Source of the DNA: Winogradskyella forsetii
Lineage (GTDB): Bacteria; Bacteroidota; Bacteroidia; Flavobacteriales; Flavobacteriaceae
Direction of reading: 5' to 3'
DNA: 64,000 nt
Assembly (NCBI RefSeq): GCF_013394595.1
Contig: NZ_CP053348.1
Coordinates: 124,001-188,000 of the forward strand
Positions 1 through 9,000 of this stretch are shown here, piece by piece. The notes beneath the pieces were generated by a model, which was given only the letters and a program-made list of their open reading frames with translations, did not search any database and had not been told where the DNA came from. The translations under genes and the position numbers were made by a program. Each line of letters starts with the position of its first letter. Positions within the stretch are counted from its first letter, which is position 1.

Positions 1-45
1 AAGTGCTAAATTAACAGCAAAAATGTACGTTATAGATTTTAACAG

Positions 46-684
46 ATGCACTTTCTAACCCAAAAAATTGATTTTCCTGATGTGTCTAAAGCGTCTGCTG
101 ATGGCCTTTTGGCCATTGGAGGTGATCTGTCTCCAGAACGGTTATTGTTTGCCTATTCCAAAGGTATATTTCCATGGTTTCAAGATGAAGAACCCATTCT
201 TTGGTGGTCGCCAGATCCGCGGTTTGTTTTGTTACCTGATGATTTAAAAGTGTCTAAAAGTATGAAACAAGTGCTTAAAAAAGACGCTTTTAAAGTGACT
301 ACAAATAAGGCTTTCAAAGCTGTTGTGGAAAACTGTGCGTGTGCAAAACGCAGTGACCAATATGGCACGTGGATTACTGATGATATGATAAAAGCTTACG
401 TAAAACTTCATCGACTTGGTTACGCGAAGTCTATAGAGGTTTGGCAAAATAAAGAATTAGTTGGTGGCCTGTATGGTATTGAAATTAACGATAAAGTGTT
501 TTGTGGCGAAAGCATGTTTACCAAAGTAAGCAATGCGAGTAAAGTGGGATTTATTACTTTTATTCAAAATTCAAGTTATCAACTTATAGACTGCCAACTG
601 CACACTAAGCATTTGGAAAGTCTAGGTGCGAAAAATATGCCTAGAAACGAATTTATAAAATACCTTAAACCTTTTTCGTTATAA
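46..684 (+). CDS. aat: Leucyl/phenylalanyl-tRNA--protein transferase
   Basis: Transfers Leu or Phe from aminoacyl-tRNA to the N-terminal Arg or Lys of proteins, marking them for ClpAP degradation (N-end rule); cytoplasmic. The 212 residues match the usual family length. Visible family motifs are the N-terminal GLLAIGGDLSPERL block (residues 20-33), FPWF (42-45), WWSPDPRF (53-60), a TWITDDMIKAY stretch near 108, and GGLYGIEI followed by GESMF near 145-160. The ATG at 46 sits directly before the conserved MHFL..IDFPDV start and nothing in frame precedes it in the window. The gene stands alone, and the next gene (tag) faces it. The identification is firm. Confidence 0.96.
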   Translation: MHFLTQKIDFPDVSKASADGLLAIGGDLSPERLLFAYSKGIFPWFQDEEPILWWSPDPRFVLLPDDLKVSKSMKQVLKKDAFKVTTNKAFKAVVENCACAKRSDQYGTWITDDMIKAYVKLHRLGYAKSIEVWQNKELVGGLYGIEINDKVFCGESMFTKVSNASKVGFITFIQNSSYQLIDCQLHTKHLESLGAKNMPRNEFIKYLKPFSL

Positions 685-889
685 AATTAAAGATTTACTT
701 CTAAATTGAGAGCATTGCTAATTGAACGATTAATGCTTTACTATAGGATTAATATTTGGATGACCTAAGAAATTTTTAGTAAAAGGTTCTTAAGTCTTGA
801 TTTTTTTGTTCGTTTTTTCATCAAGGAAAAAATGAATATACTCTATTTTATCTACTAGAAACAAACTAAACCAAAATATAAGAAATGTT

Positions 890-1453
890 TTAAACCTCTT
901 GATACCTGAAACAAGATACTTCATGATCATTTACCATTCCTGTAGCTTGCATGTGGGCATAAATAACCGTTGAGCCTACAAATTTAAATCCACGTTTTTT
1001 TAAATCTTTGCTTATAGCATCACTCAAAGGCGTATGCGCAGGAGCGTTCTTATAATTTTCAAGACGATTCTTTATAGGTTTTCCATCCACGAAACCCCAA
1101 ATATATTTAGAAAACGACCGATATTCCTCTTGAATTTTCATAAAAGCCTGTGCATTGGTAATAGTGGCATTCACTTTTAATCTGTTTCTAACAATTCCTT
1201 TATCTTGCAATAAGGTTTCAACTTTATCGGATGTGTAATTGGCAATTTTCTTATAATCAAAATGGTCAAAGGCCTTTCTAAAGTTTTCACGCTTCTTTAA
1301 AATGGTTATCCAACTTAAACCAGCCTGAAAGGTTTCCAATATTAAAAATTCAAACAAGGTATCGTCGTCATAAACAGGGAGGCCCCATTCTTCATCGTGA
1401 TAAGCTTCATATAAATCATTGCCAACGCACCAACCACATCTGTTTTTATTCAT
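890..1453 (-). CDS. tag: DNA-3-methyladenine glycosylase I
   Basis: Removes 3-methyladenine from alkylated DNA to start base-excision repair. The protein begins with the zinc-binding CGWC and continues with YHDEEWG, then the catalytic-region block LETFQAGLSW, whose Glu matches the Tag active-site Glu. A C-terminal DHEVSCF supplies the other His/Cys zinc ligands. Length is about 187 residues, as in E. coli Tag. An in-frame ATG eight codons upstream (1477) is possible, but MNKNRCGWC is the more typical family start, so 1453 is chosen. The gene is convergent with aat and divergent from the thioredoxin-like gene, with only about 80 bases between the two divergent starts. Confidence 0.94.
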   Translation of the reverse strand: MNKNRCGWCVGNDLYEAYHDEEWGLPVYDDDTLFEFLILETFQAGLSWITILKKRENFRKAFDHFDYKKIANYTSDKVETLLQDKGIVRNRLKVNATITNAQAFMKIQEEYRSFSKYIWGFVDGKPIKNRLENYKNAPAHTPLSDAISKDLKKRGFKFVGSTVIYAHMQATGMVNDHEVSCFRYQEV

Positions 1454-1494
1454 CTTGTAAGGAATTTTAGATTGCACTACTAATGTAACAACTG

Positions 1495-1528
1495 TTGCAC
1501 AAAAAATGGTAATAGAATCTTAATTTTG
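1495..1528 (+). promoter_or_regulatory. Candidate Bacteroidota-type promoter for the thioredoxin-like gene
   Basis: A TTG at 1495-1497 and TAATTTTG at 1521-1528 are separated by 23 bases, resembling the -33/-7 pattern (TTG, TAnnTTTG) known for Bacteroidota sigma-ABfr promoters. The ATG follows at 1533, so the predicted transcript would be nearly leaderless. This rests on motif similarity only. Confidence 0.4.
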
Positions 1529-1532
1529 TCAT

Positions 1533-2153
1533 ATGAATACGGACGCACTCACTATAAACGACATTATTTCAGAAAGTCTAAAGAATAGTATGACTTATGC
1601 TGAATACAGAACTTTAGTTTCAACCTTGGTTGAATTAAAATCAACTACTGGAAACGAAAAAACTATTGATTTAGTTGCATATACCCAGCTTAACAACAGA
1701 CGGATGAGACGTTGGGATAAAACGGCTAAAGTTTCTGACGAGATGAAAACAAAAATTGAAAGTTTCAACAAAAAAGTAACATGGTTGGTTATATCTGAAA
1801 GTTGGTGTGGCGACGCAGCGCACATTCTACCAATTATCAATAAAGTGGCGGAACTTAATGCTAATATTGATTATAAAATTGTACTCAGAGATGAAAACGA
1901 TGCGCTTATGAATCAGTTTTTAACCAATGGCGGAAAGTCAATTCCTAAATTAATAATGCTTGATTCTGAGACGAAAAAAGTCCTAAACACTTTTGGACCG
2001 AGACCAACTATCGCAACTAAATTGGTTAAAGCTCATAAAGCTAAATATGGTGCTATAACACCACAATTTAAAGAAGATTTACAACGTTGGTATAATACGG
2101 ACAAAGGACAATCTACAGTTGAAGATTTGGTGTTTTTATTACAAGATTATTAA
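1533..2153 (+). CDS. Thioredoxin-family protein with a WCGDA active-site variant
   Basis: A 206-residue cytoplasmic protein with a thioredoxin-like core. After an N-terminal helical region (about 1-80) comes a beta strand and ESWCGDAAH (89-97), then a KIVLRDEND strand near 120 and a GGKSIPKLIMLD strand with the cis-Pro typical of the fold. The classic CxxC is reduced to a single Cys (WCGD), as in the Thioredoxin_9 family, so ordinary disulfide reductase chemistry is unlikely. It has no signal peptide. It is divergent from tag and convergent with the TonB-like gene. The substrate is unknown, and family membership is the only safe claim. Confidence 0.85.
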   Translation: MNTDALTINDIISESLKNSMTYAEYRTLVSTLVELKSTTGNEKTIDLVAYTQLNNRRMRRWDKTAKVSDEMKTKIESFNKKVTWLVISESWCGDAAHILPIINKVAELNANIDYKIVLRDENDALMNQFLTNGGKSIPKLIMLDSETKKVLNTFGPRPTIATKLVKAHKAKYGAITPQFKEDLQRWYNTDKGQSTVEDLVFLLQDY

Positions 2154-2221
2154 AGGTCTTTTCGTTTCGGTGTTGAATGTTCTATTAGGGTTTAATAGCG
2201 AAGAAAACTTGATATCAATTG

Positions 2222-2260
2222 AGTGACAATTTGTGAAAATTCGTGTAATTCGTGTCAAAA
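2222..2260. repeat. Dispersed AATTCGTG-type repeat
   Basis: The gap between the thioredoxin-like gene and the TonB-like gene carries a run built from tandem near-copies of AATTCGTG (AAAATTCGTG then TAATTCGTGTC). Related sequence occurs at 29976-30010 (opposite orientation) and near 30133-30150. It looks like a small intergenic repeat family and has no coding potential. Confidence 0.5.
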
Positions 2261-2272
2261 AAATCTAATGAA

Positions 2273-3010
2273 TCAACGTTTCCCTTTAAACAAAAAAGTT
2301 ATGGTACCTAGTTGGTCTGATCGACTAGAGCTATCAAACTGAACGGATTCCGCATAGGCAATCGCATGATCAACCAAGCACTTATTATTAGAATTAGATG
2401 AGCCATTAACAGAGGCATCAATCACATCTCCAGAGCCGTTTACTTTTATCGTCACAACTATTTTTCCGCCAATTTCACACAGATAACGTGGAATTTTATA
2501 ATGTGTCAAAGTTCTACCTTTAAGAGAATAGGTTAACGTACCTTTATTTTTGGCATGCTCGTCTGCTATTTTTTTGTTTTTTAGGCGTTGCTGAAGTTCT
2601 TCTTGCAGTTTTTTATAGGATTGGGTTTCTTTAGAATTTAAGGCATAATCTCCACTATTGGCATAGGATTGAGTAGTGCTGGTTTCTTCTGAGACCTCTT
2701 CGCTTGCTTTAGCATCTTCTATGGCTTTTGTGGTCCTTTCAAAATCATTGGCATCAACGGTTTTAAAGTTACGCATCATTTCCTTGTATTCCTCATCTTC
2801 GTTGAATGCTTTGTTGGTGGATTCAGCTGCTAATTCTTCTAACTTCTGAAGTTCAGTTTCGGTTTTTTCAGGTTCTGGTTCAAGAAGGTAATAACTTTCA
2901 GTAATTAAATCTTGTTGCCGTTGTATTTGAATACTGAACATACCAAAGACTACAATTCCTGCGAGAAGAATTGTGATGATTAAGGCTTTATGTTGTTCTA
3001 TGAAATTCAA
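2273..3010 (-). CDS. TonB-like periplasmic energy-transducer family protein
   Basis: The protein has 245 residues with one N-terminal membrane anchor (about 10-27), a long charged and probably coiled or extended periplasmic segment rich in Glu/Lys (30-165), and a C-terminal domain of about 75 residues. That domain, with GGKIVVTIKVNGSGDVIDA, resembles the TonB C-terminal fold of flavobacterial TonB paralogues. By family knowledge it would link an inner-membrane ExbBD-type motor to an outer-membrane partner, but no exbB/exbD lies nearby. It is the last gene of the leftward ftsX-DUF3098-uppP-truB run, 83 bases after truB. The TonB-like domain is reasonably clear; the actual partner is unknown. 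Confidence 0.75.
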   Translation of the reverse strand: MNFIEQHKALIITILLAGIVVFGMFSIQIQRQQDLITESYYLLEPEPEKTETELQKLEELAAESTNKAFNEDEEYKEMMRNFKTVDANDFERTTKAIEDAKASEEVSEETSTTQSYANSGDYALNSKETQSYKKLQEELQQRLKNKKIADEHAKNKGTLTYSLKGRTLTHYKIPRYLCEIGGKIVVTIKVNGSGDVIDASVNGSSNSNNKCLVDHAIAYAESVQFDSSSRSDQLGTITFLFKGKR

Positions 3011-3093
3011 AAGAATAAGCGGTTTTGGTATAGTTATATACGAATATAACGCAGAAATAGTTTAAAAACCAACCTTAAACCCTTGTTAAATGA

Positions 3094-3789
3094 CTATTTT
3101 AAAGGTAAATTTTCTATAAAAGTTTCAGGTGTTAGGGCGTCTTCAACTTTAAAATCCCCAATTCTAGTGCGACGTAATGCGGATAAATGTGCGCCAGAAT
3201 TTAAAGCTTTTCCAAAGTCGTGAGCCAATGACCTTATGTAAGTACCTTTGCTACACACCACTCTAAAATGCAATTCAAGGTTGCTGATTTGAGTGATTTC
3301 AAACTCCGTAATTTCTACTTGTCGTGATTTAATTTCAACGTCTTCGCCTGCCCTTGCAAATTCGTACAAACGCTTGCCATCTTTTTTAATGGCTGAAAAT
3401 ACAGGTGGAAATTGGTCTATTTTTCCAATAAACTGTTGTGTTGAGGCATGAATTAAGTCATCAGTAATATGTTCCGTAGGAAAGGTTTCATTGACCTCAG
3501 TTTCCAAATCAAAAGATGGAGTGGTAGCACCTAAAACAAACGTACCTGTGTATTCTTTTTCTTGCCCTTGAAAAGTGTTGATTTGTTTGGTCATCTTTCC
3601 TGTACAAATCACTAATAAACCTGTTGCCAAAGGATCTAAAGTACCAGCATGACCCACTTTGATTTTTTTAATGTTGAAGGCTTGCCGAATTGACCAACGC
3701 AACTTGTTCACCACTTGAAACGATGTCCACGTCAATGGCTTGTCTATCAATAAGACTTGTCCGTTTTTAAAATCGTCTTCGGTTTGCAT
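3094..3789 (-). CDS. truB: tRNA pseudouridine(55) synthase
   Basis: Makes pseudouridine 55 in the T-loop of tRNAs. The 231 residues contain the catalytic block VGHAGTLDPLATGLL with the nucleophilic Asp at residue 52, the preceding DKPLTWTSFQVV strand (16-27), and the downstream GKIDQFPPVFSAIKKDGKRLYEFAR and CSKGTYIRSLAHDFG blocks typical of TruB. The C-terminus is short, as in the bacterial type lacking a full PUA extension. Its ATG overlaps the stop of uppP by one base (TAATG), indicating translational coupling within the leftward operon. Confidence 0.96.
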   Translation of the reverse strand: MQTEDDFKNGQVLLIDKPLTWTSFQVVNKLRWSIRQAFNIKKIKVGHAGTLDPLATGLLVICTGKMTKQINTFQGQEKEYTGTFVLGATTPSFDLETEVNETFPTEHITDDLIHASTQQFIGKIDQFPPVFSAIKKDGKRLYEFARAGEDVEIKSRQVEITEFEITQISNLELHFRVVCSKGTYIRSLAHDFGKALNSGAHLSALRRTRIGDFKVEDALTPETFIENLPLK

Positions 3790-4580
3790 TAGAGTTGAGT
3801 CCAGATTATGGCTATCACACCAATGATAGCACAGTAAATAGCAAAATAAGTTAATTTACTTTTCTTTACTATGGAGATCATCCAAGTACAAGCAAATAAA
3901 CCTGAAATAAAAGCGGCTAAAAAACCAACGCTTAAATAACTAAAACTCGCCGTATTATAAGTTAATTCACCCGATAAAATATCTTTTGCGATTTTGCCAA
4001 AAATAAGTGGGACAACCATTAAAAAGGAAAAACGTGCTGCTTTAGTTTTATCAATGCCTAAAAGTACTGAGGTTGATATGGTGGCACCAGAACGTGAAAT
4101 TCCTGGAAGCATCGCAATACCTTGGGCAATACCTATGATAAATGCATTGGCAAACGTCACTTTTTTGTCCGTTTCCTTGGCTTTGTCTGCCAAAAATAAA
4201 AGTACAGCGGTAACGATAAGCATGGCTCCAACGAGTAAAATGTTGTTACCAAATAATTGTTCAAATTCCGACTCATATTTATAACCAATAATGACTGCGG
4301 GAATCATTGATAATATAATTTTCAATGAAAACTGCAGATCTTCATTCCACTTAAACTGAAATAATCCTTTAAGGATCTCAAGAATATCTTTTCTAAAAAC
4401 AACGATGGTACTTAAGGCTGTTGCAAAATGAAGAACAACGGTAAACATTAAGCTTTCTTCAGGAATAGCGTCACTACCAAGTATGGCTTTTCCTAGTTCT
4501 AAGTGACCACTAGAGGAAACTGGCAAGAACTCGGTAAGCCCTTGAATGATTCCTAAAATAATAGCATCTATAATTTCCAT
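3789..4580 (-). CDS. uppP: Undecaprenyl-diphosphatase
   Basis: An integral-membrane enzyme of the BacA type that dephosphorylates undecaprenyl diphosphate to recycle the lipid carrier for peptidoglycan and polysaccharide synthesis. The 263 residues contain the first signature GLTEFLPVSSSGHL (14-27), with the Glu at 17 and the Ser/His cluster, and the second signature LPGISRSGATIS near 160, with the essential Arg. Seven or eight hydrophobic segments are visible. It lies between DUF3098 and truB in an order common in flavobacteria. Confidence 0.96.
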   Translation of the reverse strand: MEIIDAIILGIIQGLTEFLPVSSSGHLELGKAILGSDAIPEESLMFTVVLHFATALSTIVVFRKDILEILKGLFQFKWNEDLQFSLKIILSMIPAVIIGYKYESEFEQLFGNNILLVGAMLIVTAVLLFLADKAKETDKKVTFANAFIIGIAQGIAMLPGISRSGATISTSVLLGIDKTKAARFSFLMVVPLIFGKIAKDILSGELTYNTASFSYLSVGFLAAFISGLFACTWMISIVKKSKLTYFAIYCAIIGVIAIIWTQL

Positions 4581-4637
4581 GGGCGCAAATGTATCATTTT
4601 AGAATAATGAAACGAGTCATAAGTAAGTAAAAGGCTA

Positions 4638-4901
4638 TTATTTTTTGGATGCTTTATTCGGGTTTAAGAGAATGGCATACACCTGAATACCAAAGCCAAT
4701 CAAGACCAAAGTAGGTGCTAGTCGAATACGTCTCCAACTGTAAATAGATTCGTCAAAAACATTTGGGTCGTCACTGCCTCCACCAGACATAAGGATAAAA
4801 CCGATGACAATAAATGCCAAACCGATGAATAAGAATTTATAGTTTTTCTTCCCGAAGATGAATTCAGATTTAGAATCTTCCTTACGTTTTTGTTCTCCCA
4901 T
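4638..4901 (-). CDS. Small membrane protein, DUF3098 family
   Basis: An 87-residue protein with a charged N-terminus (about 1-20), a hydrophobic helix around FLFIGLAFIVIGFILMSGGG (25-44), a short polar loop with DDPNVFDESIYSWRRIRLAP, and a second hydrophobic helix (about 62-80) ending in lysines. This two-helix layout and the position between ftsX and uppP match the DUF3098 family of Bacteroidota, which has no known function. The neighbours suggest a role linked to division or the cell wall, which is inference. It is 57 bases from uppP. Confidence 0.85.
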   Translation of the reverse strand: MGEQKRKEDSKSEFIFGKKNYKFLFIGLAFIVIGFILMSGGGSDDPNVFDESIYSWRRIRLAPTLVLIGFGIQVYAILLNPNKASKK

Positions 4902-4992
4902 GGTCTTTTCAGCTATACGTTAGTATTGATTTTGGAATGCAAAGTAACAGTTTTATTTGTAATTGGTGCGTTAAGAGTTTGTGAATTTAAAG

Positions 4993-5871
4993 TTAGTAAT
5001 ACAACTGATCTGTCTTCAAATTTAAGAAACGTTGTGTGGCAATAAAGGTACTAATCCAGGTGATAAGAATGCCCAAAACGAAAATGCCAACAAATAAGGC
5101 GGCAATCAAAACGCTATTTCTTAGTAATTCCAATTCCGGGAATGTAATATCCAAATAGTATAACACAATTGCCATTCCTGCCAAAGCAACAAGCGCCCCA
5201 ATAATACCTAATTGTACGCTTTTCCAAACAAACGGTTTGCGTATAAAACGTTTGGTAGCGCCAACCATTTGCATCGTTTTAATAATAAAGCGCTTAGAAT
5301 ATACGGCTAAGCGAATAGAACTATTAATCAATAAAACGGCAATTAACGTGAATAATCCGCTAATAATCAACACCCAAAACGTGATTTTTTTAACATTATC
5401 GTTCATTAATTCCACCAAGTCATTATCGTATCTAATTTCTTCAATAAAGGCTTTGTTGGATAAGCCTTCCGTAATTTCTGTTAATTGTTCTGTGGTAACG
5501 AAATCTGCTTTTAAGTGCACATCAATGGAATTTTTTAAGGGATTATAGCCCACAAAATCCATAAAATCCTCGCCAGTTTCGGCTTTCATAAATTCGGCGG
5601 CTTCCTCTTTAGATACATAAACCGCATCTTTAGTATAATCTGCCATCGCCAAACTCTTTTTGAGTTGATTGACTTCCACTTCTTTTGCCGTATCATTTAA
5701 ATAAATAGTCATGACCACTTGTTCTTTAAAGTGATCAGCTACTTTTTTAGAGTTAATGACCAAAAGCCCTAAACAGCCTAAAAGAAACAATACCAAAGCG
5801 ATACTAATCACTACAGATACGTAAGAGGATATGAGTTTACGTTTTTGATATTTGTCAAAAGATGATGCCAT
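4993..5871 (-). CDS. ftsX: Cell-division ABC-transporter permease
   Basis: FtsX is the membrane half of the FtsEX complex, which couples ATP hydrolysis to activation of septal peptidoglycan hydrolases. The 292 residues show the usual layout: a cytoplasmic N-terminus, a first membrane helix (about 18-38), a periplasmic domain of about 120 residues containing MTIYLNDTAKEVEVNQLKK, and three C-terminal helices (about 165-285) with VYSKRFIIKTMQMVGATKRFIRKPF between the second and third. ftsE is not adjacent in this window. It is the first gene of the leftward cluster leading through DUF3098 and uppP to truB. Confidence 0.93.
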   Translation of the reverse strand: MASSFDKYQKRKLISSYVSVVISIALVLFLLGCLGLLVINSKKVADHFKEQVVMTIYLNDTAKEVEVNQLKKSLAMADYTKDAVYVSKEEAAEFMKAETGEDFMDFVGYNPLKNSIDVHLKADFVTTEQLTEITEGLSNKAFIEEIRYDNDLVELMNDNVKKITFWVLIISGLFTLIAVLLINSSIRLAVYSKRFIIKTMQMVGATKRFIRKPFVWKSVQLGIIGALVALAGMAIVLYYLDITFPELELLRNSVLIAALFVGIFVLGILITWISTFIATQRFLNLKTDQLYY

Positions 5872-5990
5872 GGATTAATTAGAATTAATGCTGTAAAAAT
5901 AATAAAGAAATTGCTCATGTTGAACATTACAACGTTTAGTTTTTAATTGTGTTGTAATAGGTTTAAATTTGCGCTCTAAAGTAAAGGTAA

Positions 5991-6066
5991 ATTCACGCAA
6001 AGGCGCTAAGGCGCAAAGAAATTTATATAAAGATAGGCTTTGCGGCTCTGCGCCTTTGCGTGAAAG
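5991..6066. repeat. Large inverted repeat in the leuS leader (CGCAAAGGCGC type)
   Basis: TTCACGCAAAGGCGC at 5991-6005 is mirrored by GCGCCTTTGCGTGAAA ending at 6066, with a less perfect inner match (GGCGCAAAG versus CTTTGCGGC). The element can fold into a hairpin spanning about 75 bases. Its right arm ends ten bases before the leuS ATG. It looks like a dispersed CGCAAAG-type repeat and could affect leuS translation if transcribed. Confidence 0.7.
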
Positions 6067-6075
6067 ATAATTGAT

Positions 6076-9000
6076 ATGACATACAATTTCAACGATATAG
6101 AAAAAAAGTGGCAAGACTACTGGAGAGATAATCACACTTTTAAAGCTGAAAATAATTCGTATAAACCAAAATACTATGTGTTAGATATGTTCCCATATCC
6201 CTCTGGAGCAGGTCTGCACGTTGGGCATCCCTTAGGTTATATTGCTAGTGATATCTATGCGCGTTACAAGCGTCACAAAGGGTTTAACGTTTTGCACCCA
6301 CAAGGTTATGATAGTTTTGGATTACCTGCGGAGCAGTATGCGATACAAACGGGTCAGCATCCTAGAATAACGACAGAAGAAAACATTAAAACCTACAGAA
6401 GACAATTAGATCAAATAGGGTTTTCTTTTGATTGGAGTCGTGAAGTGAGAACGTCTGATCCTAATTATTATAAATGGACCCAATGGATTTTTATTCAATT
6501 ATTTGAATCTTGGTATAATAATGATGCTAACAAGGCGGAACATATTGATACTTTAATTGAAAAGTTTGCTACCGAAGGAAACACAAAGGTCAATGCAGCT
6601 TGTGATGATGATATTGAGTCCTTTTCAGCTGAGGATTGGAACACTTTTTCCGAAGTTGAACAACAAGCAATCCTTTTAAAATACCGATTGACGTATTTGG
6701 CCGAAACAGAAGTGAATTGGTGCCCAGAATTAGGAACCGTTCTAGCCAACGACGAAATCGTCAATGGTGTTTCCGAAAGAGGCGGCCATCCTGTGGTTAG
6801 AAAAAAAATGACCCAATGGAGCATGCGAATTTCAGCTTATGCAGAACGTCTGCTTCAAGGATTGGAAAATATAGACTGGACAGATGCACTAAAAGAAACA
6901 CAGCGAAATTGGATTGGGAAATCGGTCGGAGCCTCAGTTACCTTTAATGTCATTCCGACAGAGCGCAGCGACGAGGAATCTCAAACTATATCCGTATTCA
7001 CAACAAGAACAGATACCATCTTCGGTGTCTCATTCATGACATTAGCTCCAGAACACGAACTCGTGTCAAAAATCACAACACCAGAACAAAAAGAAGCCGT
7101 CGAAGCCTACATAGAAAAAACAGCCAAACGAAGCGAACGTGATCGGATGGCGGATGTAAAAACCATTTCAGGTGTTTTTACAGGCGCTTATGCAGAGCAT
7201 CCATTTACCAAAGAACCCATCCCAATCTGGATTGGCGATTACGTGTTAGCAAGCTACGGAACAGGAGCCGTGATGTCAGTGCCATGTGGTGATCAACGTG
7301 ATTTTGATTTTGCAAAACACTTCGGAATCCCAATTCCCAATATTTTTGAAGGTGTAGATATTTCAGCGGAGGCCTATGGTTCTAAAGACAACGTAAAATT
7401 AAAAAATAGTGATTTCCTTAACGGCATGAACTATAAAAAAGCCACCAAACGTGCCATTTACGAATTAGAACAACTCGAACAAGGCGAAGGCAAAACCAAT
7501 TACCGTTTAAGAGATGCTGTCTTCTCCAGACAACGGTATTGGGGCGAACCGTTTCCAGTATATTATGTCAACGGCATGCCGCAAATGATAGAAAAGGAGC
7601 ATTTACCGATTGTACTACCGGAAGTTGAAAAATACTTACCAACCGAAGAAGGCGAGCCACCTTTGGGACGTGCTGATGTTTGGGCTTGGGATATAAAGCA
7701 GTTTACAGTGGTCAGTAATGAGTTGATAGACCATAAAACCGTATTTCCTTTAGAACTCAACACTATGCCAGGTTGGGCAGGAAGTTCTTGGTATTTCTTT
7801 CGCTATATGGAAGACGCAGCCCATAGAGATGGTGTTTTTGCAAGTGAGGATGCGCTTAAGTACTGGGAAAATGTAGATTTATATATTGGTGGAAGCGAAC
7901 ATGCCACAGGTCATTTACTCTACTCGCGTTTTTGGGTAAAATTATTGAAAGATAGAGGTTTTGTCAATGTGGAAGAGCCTTTTAAAAAGTTGATTAACCA
8001 AGGGATGATTTTGGGGACTAGTGCTTTTGTATATATTTTGGAACCAATCATTAGTTACAAAAATCAAAACATGATAAATGGAAAAATTGTTCCATTACCT
8101 ATATATGAAAACCATCGTTTTATTAGTTACAAATATATCGAGGAGGCTGATAAAATATATCAGAATGGAGATCAAAAGTTTTTTCACAATCAAAAAATTC
8201 AAAATAAATTGACTAATGAAATAAGAGAAAATTTAAGAGGTAGGACCATTGATGAAAAACTGTGTTCTTCTTCTCAAAAATATATTGATGATATTGACAA
8301 TTGCGAAGTCTCTGCTTTATATTTTAGACCATTGCATGTCGATGTGACTTTTGTAAATGCTTCAAATGAGTTGGATATAGATGCATTCAAGAATTGGAGA
8401 CAAGAGTATAATGATTCTGAATTTATCGAAGATGGTAGTGGAATAGTAAAAGTAGAACGGGATGTTGAAAAAATGTCCAAATCAAAATACAACGTCGTCA
8501 ATCCAGATAGTATTTGCGAAGATTACGGCGCAGACAGCCTAAGACTCTACGAAATGTTCCTCGGACCATTAGAACAATACAAACCTTGGAATACGGCTGG
8601 TATTACAGGTGTACACAATTTCCTGAAAAAACTATGGAAACTCTATCACCACGGAGAAAATGGCGCGTTCCGAGTGGACTCTTCCCCTCTAGGGAAGTCG
8701 GATGGGGCTTTTAAGACACTACACAAAACGATTAAGAAAGTAGAAGAAGACATTGAGAATTTCTCTTTTAATACATCGGTTTCTACATTTATGATTGCAG
8801 TGAATGAGTTGACCGCTCAAAAGTGTACGAGCAAAGACATTTTAGAACCTTTATTGATTCTAATTTCGCCTTATGCGCCACATATTGCTGAAGAATTATG
8901 GTCGCAATTGGGACATGATGAATCTATTTCAACCGCACCTTTCCCAAAATTTGAAGAACAATACTTGGTAGAAAGCAGCAAGGAATACCCAATTTCATTT

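Noticed and set aside
3994-4284. A 96-codon frame opposite uppP
   Set aside because: Antisense to strongly conserved membrane helices of UppP; no independent evidence.
8035-8328. The leuS insert as an intein or group II intron
   Set aside because: No intein splice motifs, no terminal His-Asn with Cys/Ser, no homing endonuclease blocks, and the frame continues through.
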